NCBI RefSeq assembly: GCF_030161235.1
Contig: NZ_BSPW01000050.1
Coordinates: 1-35,679 of the forward strand
DNA from: Vibrio zhanjiangensis
GTDB lineage: Bacteria > Pseudomonadota > Gammaproteobacteria > Enterobacterales > Vibrionaceae
Direction: 5' to 3'
DNA length: 35,679 bases
Position numbers and translations under genes: made by a program. A model generated the notes under the pieces. That model saw only the letters and a program-made list of their open reading frames with translations. It was not told the DNA's origin and ran no database searches. Below are positions 19,550 through 27,478 of the stretch, piece by piece. The first letter of the stretch is position 1; each line of letters opens with the position of its first letter.

Positions 19550-20068
19550 TTAGTAATGAAATCTAACAGACATAGTGACTTGAGGTCCGTAGAGGCCGTT
19601 GTTACGAGTTTCAGCAGCAAGAGTCAGTTGATCGGTTGAATGAAAACGCACCCCAGCATAAAAAACGGAACTATCATCATTTCGCCCAATTCGTCCTGTG
19701 ACTTCAATCTGCTCTGCAAGCCATAATCTTAAGCCGATATTGAGCTCTGCTGTGGTATCCTTATCTGCGCCATATTCTGGTGTGTACTTGGTCTGATGAA
19801 CCAAGAGTTGGCCATAAACATCAGCGAATTGACTTACTGGACCATTAAAACCAATTCCCCCAGCGAAATCGTAATCCTTATCGAATTGCGTGTCTGCTCT
19901 GAGTATAAAGTGAGAGTTATCAGTAAAAAAGGTGCTAAACTCTGCCCCAAACATCTCAGGGTTAATCGCAGTTCTTACTTCGAAGAAATTGTAATTAAAG
20001 TTATTTGCATTAACAACGCTAACGAAACCAGAGCAGACAAATGCACTGATTAGGATGATCTTTTTCAA
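19550..20068 (-). CDS. Outer-membrane beta-barrel-like protein
   Basis: Predicted secreted protein of about 172 residues. Alternating hydrophobic strands and a C-terminal aromatic residue (VTMSVRFHY) suggest a small outer-membrane barrel; the family name is not known to me. I choose the TTG start at 20068, because GGAG at 20077-20080 lies eight bases upstream and the product then begins MKKIILISAFVCSGFVSVVNA, a standard signal peptide. The upstream ATG (20089) and TTG (20092) have no ribosome-binding site and would put extra residues before the signal. Strands such as HFILRADTQFDKDYDFAGGIGF and SVFYAGVRFHSTDQLTLAAE are amphipathic. It is probably expressed with, or after, the OB-fold gene upstream. 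Confidence 0.78.
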   Translation of the reverse strand: MKKIILISAFVCSGFVSVVNANNFNYNFFEVRTAINPEMFGAEFSTFFTDNSHFILRADTQFDKDYDFAGGIGFNGPVSQFADVYGQLLVHQTKYTPEYGADKDTTAELNIGLRLWLAEQIEVTGRIGRNDDSSVFYAGVRFHSTDQLTLAAETRNNGLYGPQVTMSVRFHY

Positions 20069-20165
20069 AGTAAGTACTCCAACTCTCATCAATTTTTTGA
20101 CGGTAAATTATTTGTGCAATAACTAAGCCAAATATTATCTCAGCCAGAATAGAATTACTTTATAT

Positions 20166-20534
20166 TTACAAGATTTGAATATGATCCACTTCAATTTCTG
20201 GACTATTTCCACCCGAAAATCGACCAAAAATCCTTAAATTTGTTCGTTCATCAATAGATTGATCCAGCTTCACTTTATCGCTAATTTCTATCTGGATTTC
20301 TCTCTTGCCGTCAGAAAATATAAAACTGGAGATGCTGATTTGCCGAACGATACGACCGTCAATAATCGCATTCCGTTTCGAAAATACACTGTTGTCATCT
20401 AATAAGGAGTCGATTGTTGTCAAATTTACAGGTCCTGTAAATAAAATCCCTGCAGAAGGGAATTCGCTGCTTGCATGGCTGACTATAGGTACCAGAAAAA
20501 GTATCGTGGTGATGGTTAGAATCGTTTTCTTCAC
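20166..20534 (-). CDS. Periplasmic BOF (YgiW/YdeI-type OB-fold) protein
   Basis: Small secreted protein of 122 residues. The signal peptide is about 1-21 (MKKTILTITTILFLVPIVSHA). The mature part follows the bacterial OB-fold (BOF) plan of E. coli YgiW and YdeI: FTGPVNLTTIDSLLDDN, then IIDGRIVRQIS, FIFSDGKREIQIEI, LRIFGRFSGG and PEIEVDHIQI. Members are linked to resistance to stress and antimicrobial peptides, and the exact ligand is unknown. The assignment is by motif spacing and identity is modest. It is transcribed away from cobQ across a 155-base divergent gap and may form a unit with the barrel gene 97 bases downstream. Confidence 0.78.
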   Translation of the reverse strand: MKKTILTITTILFLVPIVSHASSEFPSAGILFTGPVNLTTIDSLLDDNSVFSKRNAIIDGRIVRQISISSFIFSDGKREIQIEISDKVKLDQSIDERTNLRIFGRFSGGNSPEIEVDHIQIL

Positions 20535-20689
20535 TGTGTTTGCTCTTTCTAATCAAAAAGTGCGCATAGTATGCCATATGGGTTCAACGTCGACTCTGAC
20601 AAAACAATGGATATCAAATTCATAACTTGAGCCAAGCTGTACAAAAACGTTATGATGTTCCACCCACCTGAGAACCAATAGATTGTCAC

Positions 20690-22159
20690 ATGCAGAGCCC
20701 ACTAAAAGCATTGATGGTACAAGGTACGACATCCGATGCAGGGAAAAGTGTCTTCGTCGCAGCTTTGTGTCGTGTGTTAGCACGAAAAGGCGTGAAAGTT
20801 TCACCATTTAAGCCACAAAACATGGCACTCAATAGTGCCGTTACCTTGGATGGCGGAGAAATAGGGCGGGCGCAAGCCGTTCAAGCTCGTGCCTCATGTA
20901 CACCCAGTTCCGTACACATGAACCCTGTACTACTCAAACCCAACTCAGATACAGGCGCACAAGTCATACTCCAAGGAAAAGCGATAGGGGATATGGAAGC
21001 GGTTGGATATGATAAATACAAACAAACTGTGTTTCCAAAAGTCCTCGAATCTTTTTCGATTTTGCAAGACCAATACCAGACCGTTGTGATTGAAGGTGCC
21101 GGAAGTCCCGCCGAAATCAATTTGCGGCATAATGATATCGCTAATATGGGATTTGCCGAAGCTGCTGACGTTCCCGTGGTGATCATTGCCGATATCGACC
21201 GAGGAGGCGTCTTTGCTCATATTGTCGGTACACTGGAATTACTGTCCAAATCTGAACAAGAGCGGGTAATAGGTTTTGTGATTAACCGTTTTCGGGGTGA
21301 TATATCCCTCCTTCAATCTGGTCTTGATTGGTTGGAAGAAAGAACCGCTAAACCTGTGCTCGGTGTGTTACCTTTTCTACATGGCCTAGAATTGGAGGCA
21401 GAAGACAGCGTTAACAATCAACAACTGATAAGTCAATCCGCTCGTATTCGAGTTATTGTACCGATACTGACTCGAATGAGTAATCACACCGATTTTGATG
21501 TTTTAAGAGCCCATCCAGATATTGATTTTCAGTATGTTGGCAAAGGAGAGAGAATTGAGCACGCCGATCTGGTTATCTTACCAGGAACAAAATCCGTAAG
21601 AGCCGATCTCGAGTATTTGCGTTCACAACATTGGGATAACGATATTCAACGCCACATTAGACTGGGTGGCAAGCTCATCGGAATTTGCGGAGGCTATCAG
21701 ATGTTAGGGCGTTTAATTCATGATCCACATGGAGTAGAAGGAGAGGCTGGCACATCACAAGGTCTTGGTTATTTGTCTGTGGAAACTGAACTCACAACCC
21801 AAAAGCATCTAAGTGAGGTCAAAGCAATACTAAAACTTGATCAAAAATCAGCGGTGGTCTCTGGTTATGAAATCCATGTAGGACAGACGTCCAATCAAGA
21901 AGATCAATCGGTAATCTTTAGTGCAACCCATTTAGACGCCAAGGATGGGGCAATAAGTGATTGCAACCAGATTTTCGGTACATATTTGCACGGAATATTC
22001 GATACTCCAGACGCGTTTGCATTGATCTGTGAGTGGTTAGGAATAGTAAACATGACTTCAATTGATCACGCCCAGCAACAAGAAACTGCAATAAACAGAA
22101 TCGCAGATGCCGTAGAAGAACACATCGACCTAACTCGCATTTGGCCAGAGCTTTATTAA
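20690..22159 (+). CDS. cobQ: Cobyric acid synthase
   Basis: Glutamine-dependent amidotransferase (CobQ/CbiP) that adds four amide groups to the corrin ring side chains in cobalamin synthesis. It has 489 residues. The N-terminal P-loop synthetase part begins [13 protein letters not shown] and has KPQNMALNS and [13 protein letters not shown]. The C-terminal class I glutaminase-like part has the nucleophile C333 ([10 protein letters not shown]) and a YLHGIFD His segment. No other cobalamin gene is in the window and I see no B12 riboswitch in the leader, so it stands apart from the rest of the pathway. Its stop codon overlaps the modA start (TAATG). Confidence 0.95.
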   Translation: MQSPLKALMVQGTTSDAGKSVFVAALCRVLARKGVKVSPFKPQNMALNSAVTLDGGEIGRAQAVQARASCTPSSVHMNPVLLKPNSDTGAQVILQGKAIGDMEAVGYDKYKQTVFPKVLESFSILQDQYQTVVIEGAGSPAEINLRHNDIANMGFAEAADVPVVIIADIDRGGVFAHIVGTLELLSKSEQERVIGFVINRFRGDISLLQSGLDWLEERTAKPVLGVLPFLHGLELEAEDSVNNQQLISQSARIRVIVPILTRMSNHTDFDVLRAHPDIDFQYVGKGERIEHADLVILPGTKSVRADLEYLRSQHWDNDIQRHIRLGGKLIGICGGYQMLGRLIHDPHGVEGEAGTSQGLGYLSVETELTTQKHLSEVKAILKLDQKSAVVSGYEIHVGQTSNQEDQSVIFSATHLDAKDGAISDCNQIFGTYLHGIFDTPDAFALICEWLGIVNMTSIDHAQQQETAINRIADAVEEHIDLTRIWPELY

Positions 22160-22917
22160 TGAATTTTAAACACTTCCTTGCTTTGCGCATTTATGCCATT
22201 TTCATCCTTACATCTGCCGCAGCGAGCACGAATGCTAGCTCAATTTATGTTTATGCAGCCTCTTCGATGACTAATGTGGTGACGACATTAGGGAAGGAAT
22301 TTTATACCCAAACAGGCATTAATGTGGTTCCTGTCGTAGCAAGCTCATCGTCACTTGCGAGACAAATACTGGCTGGTGCCCCCGCTGATATATACATTTC
22401 TGCCAATACTCAATGGATGGATTACCTCGTTCAGAGACACAGAGTTTCTCGTGACAATGTCACTTATATCGCAACTAACCAACTCGTCGTCATTGCGCCA
22501 GTTAGCAAAGCAGACCATCTGGAGCTTAGTGATAAAAGCCAATGGTTGAGTTGCCTACGGGAAGGAAGACTTGCTATCGGAGATACTCATGCTGTCCCCG
22601 CTGGGATATATGCTAAGCAAGCTTTGCAGCAATTAGGCTTGTGGCAAGATTTACAACCCAAGCTAGCACCTACAAGTAACGTTAGGGTAGCATTAACGCT
22701 CGTAGAACATAATGAAGCACCGTTAGGCATTGTTTATAGAACTGACGCATGGACGAGTGACAAAGTGAAAATCGTCGCAACGTTCCCCTCATCAAGTCAC
22801 ACAGCAATCACTTACCCTATGGTGGTGTTAAATGATGATATTTCAGCTCGAAACTTTGCCGAGTTTATCCAAAGTAAACAAGGTCAATCGTTACTTCAAG
22901 GTTACGGTTTTCTATAG
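22159..22917 (+). CDS. modA: Molybdate ABC transporter, periplasmic binding protein
   Basis: Periplasmic molybdate/tungstate-binding protein of about 252 residues. The ATG at 22159 overlaps the cobQ stop (TAATG). A longer frame from a TTG at 22141 would run inside cobQ and has no ribosome-binding site. A signal peptide of about 27 residues precedes SIYVYAASSMTNVVTTLGKEF, the typical ModA mature start with the oxyanion-binding Ser/Ala turn. The segments SSSLARQILAGAPADIYISANTQWMDYL, GDTHAVPAGIYAKQAL and VALTLVEHNEAPLGIVYRTDA also follow ModA. A matS 13-mer lies inside its coding sequence. It is the first of modABC. Confidence 0.95.
   Translation: MNFKHFLALRIYAIFILTSAAASTNASSIYVYAASSMTNVVTTLGKEFYTQTGINVVPVVASSSSLARQILAGAPADIYISANTQWMDYLVQRHRVSRDNVTYIATNQLVVIAPVSKADHLELSDKSQWLSCLREGRLAIGDTHAVPAGIYAKQALQQLGLWQDLQPKLAPTSNVRVALTLVEHNEAPLGIVYRTDAWTSDKVKIVATFPSSSHTAITYPMVVLNDDISARNFAEFIQSKQGQSLLQGYGFL
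22451..22463. other. matS site (MatP binding), exact, inside modA
   Basis: GTGACAATGTCAC, identical to the copy at 16302, encodes Arg-Asp-Asn-Val-Thr codon positions of modA. It fits GTGACRNYGTCAC fully. Confidence 0.75.
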
Positions 22918-22928
22918 GAGTTCGAAAC

Positions 22929-23618
22929 TTGCTCTCAGAGTATGAATATCAAGCCCTAATGCTGAGTATAAAAGTGGCCTCCTATACTGTCCTCTGGTTA
23001 ATACCTGTCGGGATTAGCTTGGGTTGGGTATTGGCAAAAAAACAGTTTTTTTGCAAAAGTGTATTAGATAGCTTAATTCACTTACCACTGGTCCTCCCTC
23101 CAGTGGTAATAGGCTATTTACTGCTCATTTCTCTGGGCCAGCAAAGTCTTATTGGTCAATGGCTCTACAAATATCTTGGTATCGTATTTTCATTTAATTG
23201 GAAGGGGGCCGTCCTCGCAAGTTTTGTGGTTGCATTACCATTGATGGTGCGATCGATTAGATTAAGCATAGAGAGTATTGACCCTAAACTTGGCCAAGCC
23301 GCGGCAACACTCGGCGCTTCACCCATTAAATGCTTTTTCACTATCACTTTGCCTCTAATGAGCCCTGGAATTATTACCGGTACTCTATTGTCATTTGCTC
23401 GCAGTCTCGGAGAGTTCGGAGCCACAATCAGTTTTGTTTCAAATATTCCGGGAATCACTCAAACTCTTCCGCTTGCGATGTTCTCCTCCATAGAAACACC
23501 AGGAGCGGATCTTGAAACTATGCGACTGTGCGTGATTTCATTAGCTATCGCTCTTGCGTCTTTGGTGCTTTCAGAGTGTTTATCGCAACAGTGTAGCAAG
23601 AGGTTGAAGGGCGAATGA
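22929..23618 (+). CDS. modB: Molybdate ABC transporter, permease
   Basis: Inner-membrane permease of 229 residues with five or so hydrophobic spans. The ABC-permease EAA loop is at about residues 124-155 (AAATLGASPIKCFFTITLPLMSPGI), which docks on ModC. The start is a TTG at 22929, fixed by AGGAG at 22916-22920 eight bases upstream. That ribosome-binding site overlaps the modA stop codon. Its own stop overlaps the modC ATG (ATGA), so the three genes are tightly coupled. Confidence 0.94.
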   Translation: MLSEYEYQALMLSIKVASYTVLWLIPVGISLGWVLAKKQFFCKSVLDSLIHLPLVLPPVVIGYLLLISLGQQSLIGQWLYKYLGIVFSFNWKGAVLASFVVALPLMVRSIRLSIESIDPKLGQAAATLGASPIKCFFTITLPLMSPGIITGTLLSFARSLGEFGATISFVSNIPGITQTLPLAMFSSIETPGADLETMRLCVISLAIALASLVLSECLSQQCSKRLKGE

Positions 23619-24721
23619 ATAGCATAGAGATCCGTTTTAAACATAAACTGGGTAATGTGAATTTTGATATTGATATCAGAATCCCTAATAGAGGCATCAC
23701 CTCGGTGTTTGGAAAGTCTGGAGCGGGCAAAACCACATTGATCAATGTCATTGCAGGCCTAAATACACCTGTAGAAGGTAGAGTCACTGTATCGGGCAAA
23801 ACCCTGTTTTGCTCTGACACAAAAGTAAATATCCCAGTGCACAAGCGTAAAATCGGCTATGTGTTTCAAGATTCTAGACTCTTTCCCCACTATAACGTCA
23901 AGCGCAACCTACTGTATGGCGTATCTCAACTCGATCTTCAACATTTCGCAAACATCATAACATTGCTTGATTTAAGCCCTTTGCTTAAACGATATCCCAG
24001 CCAGCTGTCCGGTGGTGAAAAGCAGCGAGTGGCCATTGGTCGAGCCTTATTGTCAAAACCTTCTGTGCTATTAATGGATGAACCACTTGCTTCACTTGAT
24101 ATACCACTTAAAAAAGAAGTATTACCCTACTTAGAGCACCTAGCACATGAAATTGAACTTCCTATTATTTACGTATCACATAGTTTATTTGAACTTGTAC
24201 ATTTAGCTAATCATATTGCTGTACTGGATAATGGTGTGGCGATTGCGGCAGGGCCTCTCGAAACTGTATGGTCAACTCCAGCTTTAATGCAATGGCAAAC
24301 AGCAGACAACCAAAGCTCTTTGTTTGAAGCAAGCATAACTGATCATAACAAAGAATATGCGCTCACCCAGCTCCAGCTTACACGAGGAGTTTTGCTTTGG
24401 GTGCCAGAGCTAACAATGATGGTTTCTTCGAAACTGAGAGTACAAGTAAGCGCTTCGGACGTATCTATCACATTAAATAAGCCTACTCAAACATCCATTC
24501 ACAATATTTTGCCAGCCAAAATTGTGGAAATCCTGCCACTTGAGGGCGAATTTAATGGCAAAAATGTGTTGGTCAAACTTGAGCTTGCTGAAGAGTGTTT
24601 TCTACTTTCATCAATAACCACGTGGGCAAGGGATGAGCTTGCTTTAAAAGAAGGAGTAAGAATTTTTGCACAAATCAAAAAGGTTAACGTGACACAAAAA
24701 GATATTAAGCAAAAAGCATAA
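23615..24721 (+). CDS. modC: Molybdate ABC transporter, ATP-binding protein
   Basis: Cytoplasmic ATPase of 368 residues that drives molybdate import. It shows Walker A FGKSGAGKTT (33-40 core), a Q-loop glutamine near 85, the ABC signature LSGGEKQ at 131-137, Walker B LLMDEP with D155/E156, and a switch His in YVSHS. The C-terminal third ends in a Mop/TOBE-like molybdate-binding domain (about 297-360, NILPAKIVEILPLEG and LALKEGVRIFAQIKKVNV), as usual for ModC. It starts four bases inside the end of modB. No ModE regulator gene is nearby. Confidence 0.95.
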   Translation: MNSIEIRFKHKLGNVNFDIDIRIPNRGITSVFGKSGAGKTTLINVIAGLNTPVEGRVTVSGKTLFCSDTKVNIPVHKRKIGYVFQDSRLFPHYNVKRNLLYGVSQLDLQHFANIITLLDLSPLLKRYPSQLSGGEKQRVAIGRALLSKPSVLLMDEPLASLDIPLKKEVLPYLEHLAHEIELPIIYVSHSLFELVHLANHIAVLDNGVAIAAGPLETVWSTPALMQWQTADNQSSLFEASITDHNKEYALTQLQLTRGVLLWVPELTMMVSSKLRVQVSASDVSITLNKPTQTSIHNILPAKIVEILPLEGEFNGKNVLVKLELAEECFLLSSITTWARDELALKEGVRIFAQIKKVNVTQKDIKQKA

Positions 24722-24756
24722 TTTGCATCTGAGTCACGTGGTCAATTACTGCCCCT

Positions 24757-25191
24757 TTACTTTGCAAACACTTGAGTGAAATCACGTTTTAAAATTGGAT
24801 CACGACGAGCCTTTTTAATTTGTTTGAGCATATCTTTAACACAGTTGTGCATGACCTGCTCAATAACATCGGCTTGGTAACTTTCTTGATCTTCATTTGC
24901 TATGCTTTCTCGAAACGCCTTAGTTTGAAGTTCTTCCATAGCATTTAGCCCTGCAAATGCTTGGCTAACCGAGACTAGAGCGTGAAATTGCTCAAAGTTG
25001 TCTAAAATATTTTGTGCACTTGCCGGAAGCTCCTCCCAAGCTTGACGGACGGCATCTTCCGATACCTCATGGATTGAAATGACCATCGGATGCATCGCTT
25101 CAGGCACAGCATCAAACTCAATAACACAACGGAGTTCCTGTGAAACACAAGAAAGATCAGTAGAAGGCTGGACCTGATTTTCTTCAGACAT
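24757..25191 (-). CDS. Hypothetical acidic helical protein (possibly DUF3069)
   Basis: Cytoplasmic protein of 144 residues, acidic and predicted mostly helical, with no signal or membrane span. I recall similar Vibrio proteins annotated as DUF3069, but this is a memory-level match and the function is unknown. Recognisable stretches are EFDAVPEAMHPMVISIHEVSEDAVRQAWEELP and a basic C-terminal end (KQIKKARRDPILKRDF). GAGAAG lies about eight bases before the ATG. It converges on modC with a 35-base gap and is divergent from the diguanylate cyclase gene. Confidence 0.75.
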   Translation of the reverse strand: MSEENQVQPSTDLSCVSQELRCVIEFDAVPEAMHPMVISIHEVSEDAVRQAWEELPASAQNILDNFEQFHALVSVSQAFAGLNAMEELQTKAFRESIANEDQESYQADVIEQVMHNCVKDMLKQIKKARRDPILKRDFTQVFAK

Positions 25192-25342
25192 GAATGGCTT
25201 CTCTTACATAATGAATAATTTGATGGTGGCTATCGTAAAAAATCCACACTAAATGTCAACCACAGTGGAGGAAAAGCCATTCATGGAGTAATCTTTAGTA
25301 TAAACAGCTGATTTTACAGTTTAGTTAACAGGGGTACCGAGC

Positions 25343-26296
25343 GTGACACTCTCTGGATCTTCGATGAAAATTCTCCTAGTTGACGACGTACAGATGGAGC
25401 GAATGCAGCTGGCTATTCGTCTCAAGCAACTAGGTCACACGGTTGAAATGGCCGCATCAGGGGAACAAGCTCTAGACCTGTATCCCTCTTTTGAGCCCGA
25501 CTTGATTTTATTAGATATATCAATGCCAGATATGGACGGCTTTGAGGTTTCTCAACGAATTCGATCCATGTATGAAGAATGGATTCCGATTATTTTTCTC
25601 AGCAGCCATGATGAACCAACGATGATAGCGAATGCTATCGAGGCGGGTGGAGATGATTATTTAACTAAGCCAGTAGATAAGTTGGTGCTGGGCTCAAAGC
25701 TTATTGCTATGCAAAGAATAGCTTTTATGCGTCGTGAGCTGAATCAAAAGACGGCTGAACTGGCGAAAGCAAACCAAGAGTTAGAGAAGCTGGCCAGCGA
25801 AGATGGTTTAACTAAGGTTAAGAATAGACGCTATGTAGATGGAAAACTGAAAGAAATGATCTCGATACATGGTAGACATGGTCTACCGTTAAGTCTGATC
25901 TTACTCGATGTTGATTACTTTAAGCTTTTCAATGACAACTATGGTCACATTGAAGGAGACAAATGCCTAATCGAGATTGCTCAGGCATTGGCTTTGCTGT
26001 TTTCTCGCGGTGGAGAAATTGTCGGAAGATACGGGGGCGAAGAGTTTGTTGTTGTGCTGGGACATGCTGATGAGGAAAACGCAAAGCAACACGCAATGAG
26101 AATACAATCAACGATCGAGGCGCTTGCTATAAAACATGAATATAGTGGTGTTTCGGATATCATCACAGTATCGCAAGGCATTTGTTGTGTCACTCCGACA
26201 GGGAAAGAGGAACCAGAAGAAATATATGCCATTGCCGACAAAGGACTTTATGCATCAAAAAATGCCGGAAGAAATCGCTTTACTCTACTCCATTAG
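25343..26296 (+). CDS. Response regulator with diguanylate cyclase (REC-GGDEF)
   Basis: Cytoplasmic two-domain protein of 317 residues predicted to make cyclic di-GMP from GTP under control of phosphorylation. The receiver domain, about residues 8-128, has the acidic pair DD, phosphate acceptor D58 (LILLDISMPDMDG) and K109 (LTKP). A coiled-coil linker of about 130-150 follows, then GGDEF at about 151-316 with the active-site GGEEF at 231-235, so it should be active. The product-inhibition I-site position reads RGGE (222-225) instead of RxxD. The start is GTG at 25343 with GGGG eight bases upstream; an ATG at 25364 is the alternative. No partner kinase is adjacent. A ComFB-family gene follows after about 265 bases. 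Confidence 0.93.
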   Translation: MTLSGSSMKILLVDDVQMERMQLAIRLKQLGHTVEMAASGEQALDLYPSFEPDLILLDISMPDMDGFEVSQRIRSMYEEWIPIIFLSSHDEPTMIANAIEAGGDDYLTKPVDKLVLGSKLIAMQRIAFMRRELNQKTAELAKANQELEKLASEDGLTKVKNRRYVDGKLKEMISIHGRHGLPLSLILLDVDYFKLFNDNYGHIEGDKCLIEIAQALALLFSRGGEIVGRYGGEEFVVVLGHADEENAKQHAMRIQSTIEALAIKHEYSGVSDIITVSQGICCVTPTGKEEPEEIYAIADKGLYASKNAGRNRFTLLH

Positions 26297-26308
26297 CCCC
26301 AAAACATT

Positions 26309-26326
26309 CTCTGATGCTTATCGGAG
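26309..26326 (+). terminator. Weak hairpin after the diguanylate cyclase gene
   Basis: CTCTGAT, GCTT loop, ATCGGAG; seven pairs with one G-T wobble, 12 bases past the stop. No T tract follows. Confidence 0.4.
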
Positions 26327-26561
26327 TATACTTAAATCACCACATTCTCGGCTAAACGCTCTAATGTTATACGTATAAATTTAAAGCATATTATTTTTAT
26401 TTGATGGTATGCCAAGCTTTTTTTACTAAACTAAATGAAGAGCAATGAGTATTTCTGTCGATAATGACTAAAACATGATGTTTATGAGAAGGCCCATTCC
26501 ATATATGTTTTGCCATCCACAAATGCTCAATAAAATCTGAATCTTGAAGAGGTTAAGGTTT

Positions 26562-26933
26562 ATGCAGATTAGTGTTGACGTTCATAACTATATGGAAACT
26601 CTAGTAGGACAAGTTTTGGCGGATAGTCGATATACTGACCAACTTGACCACGAACAACTTGCTGATTTAGCCTGTTTAGCGCTCAGCCAGCTACGTCCTG
26701 TCTATATTCGATATGATATTGATTTTCTGTCCGCTTTGAGTGAAGAAAGGCTAGTCGTTCTTAAACGCTATTCTCACGAAGCTGTTGAAGCATCACTTTC
26801 CATGATCATTGACGACCGAAGAAATAAACGTAAGGATGAAGTTCCGATCATGTTCAGTAAGCCACGTTTTGATGATGATGCTGAACTTGAGTGGTTTGAA
26901 AAGCCACTCGTATTAAATCATAAGAAAAAATAG
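26562..26933 (+). CDS. ComFB family protein
   Basis: Small protein of 123 residues of the late-competence ComFB family. The N-terminal part VHNYMETLVGQVL and the core ACLALSQLRPVYIRYDIDFLSAL (with C38 and P46) are the family signature. ComFB-domain proteins have been reported as cyclic di-nucleotide receptors, which makes the neighbouring diguanylate cyclase notable. The ATG at 26562 is preferred over a TTG at 26544, which would add only KRLRF before the conserved start; GAGG or AAGG lies just upstream. The stop overlaps the ribosome-binding site of the next gene, so the two form an operon. Confidence 0.87.
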   Translation: MQISVDVHNYMETLVGQVLADSRYTDQLDHEQLADLACLALSQLRPVYIRYDIDFLSALSEERLVVLKRYSHEAVEASLSMIIDDRRNKRKDEVPIMFSKPRFDDDAELEWFEKPLVLNHKKK

Positions 26934-26943
26934 GAGATCATAA

Positions 26944-27225
26944 GTGGGGCTATTTTCCAGACTGTTCGGTAGTAAGAAAAAAGAACAGGATACTATAGAA
27001 ATACAACCATATGAATATAAGGGTTTTCTTATATATCAAGAAGCACAACCTGAAGGTGGTCAATACAGAATTGCAGGTCGAATCACAAAAAATATTGAGG
27101 GTGACGTCAAAGAGCACCACTTTATCCGTTCAGATGTTTTGTCTTCACAAGCCGATGCTAACGAATTTATGCTTACAAAAGCTAAGATGTTCATAGACCA
27201 AACGCAGGGTAAGATATTCAACTAA
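26944..27225 (+). CDS. HlyU-family (PF10115) small protein
   Basis: Protein of 93 residues matching the PF10115 family: YKGFLIYQEAQPEGGQYRIAGRITK, then KEHHFIRSDVLSSQADANEF and KAKMFIDQTQGKIF. The family is annotated HlyU, but it is unrelated to the ArsR-type HlyU regulator of V. cholerae, so no DNA-binding role is claimed. The N terminus (MGLFSRLFGSKKKE) is amphipathic. The start is GTG at 26944, six bases after AGGAG at 26933-26937. It follows the ComFB gene by ten bases and ends before a terminator. Confidence 0.85.
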   Translation: MGLFSRLFGSKKKEQDTIEIQPYEYKGFLIYQEAQPEGGQYRIAGRITKNIEGDVKEHHFIRSDVLSSQADANEFMLTKAKMFIDQTQGKIFN

Positions 27226-27259
27226 ATCACAAGATTTTTAATCGACTTATCGATATCTA

Positions 27260-27291
27260 AAGCCATTCGCATAACAGCGAGTGGTTTTTTG
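27260..27291 (+). terminator. Rho-independent terminator after the ComFB/HlyU-family pair
   Basis: Stem AAGCCATTCG / CGAGTGGTTT (two G-T pairs) with an eight-base loop and a run of six T. Confidence 0.85.
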
Positions 27292-27413
27292 TTTTTCGTC
27301 AATTGATCTCTCGTTATTTTATGCAAAATACATCCTTATTACACAAAATATCGAACCCGTGACACCACTGTTATGCAGAGATGACTGTATTTGGTATTTT
27401 CGACACAAAACAC

Positions 27414-27427
27414 TTGAAGTTAATCAA
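27414..27427. promoter_or_regulatory. Possible FNR-type site upstream of pntA
   Basis: TTGAAGTTAATCAA differs from the FNR consensus TTGATNNNNATCAA at one base and lies 52 bases before the pntA start. No experimental or promoter mapping support; tentative. Confidence 0.3.
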
Positions 27428-27478
27428 AGCGTTAGATAAAAACAATGAATTGTTGTTGCTTGAAGCTAGGGAATTATT

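Noticed and set aside
20559..20586. dif-like site (AGTGCGCATAG arm) near cobQ, tempting because of the matS sites
   Set aside because: The XerC-type arm matches dif at 9 of 11 bases, but the XerD-type arm matches at only about 4 of 11, so it is not a credible dif2.
20535..20689. Cobalamin riboswitch in the cobQ leader
   Set aside because: No B12-box-like sequence and too little room for the full element.
22141..22158. Longer modA start at TTG 22141
   Set aside because: It would overlap cobQ by 19 bases and precede the signal peptide with six extra residues; ATG 22159 fits the TAATG overlap.
26944..27225. HlyU haemolysin regulator
   Set aside because: It belongs to PF10115, not the ArsR-type HlyU, and has no helix-turn-helix.
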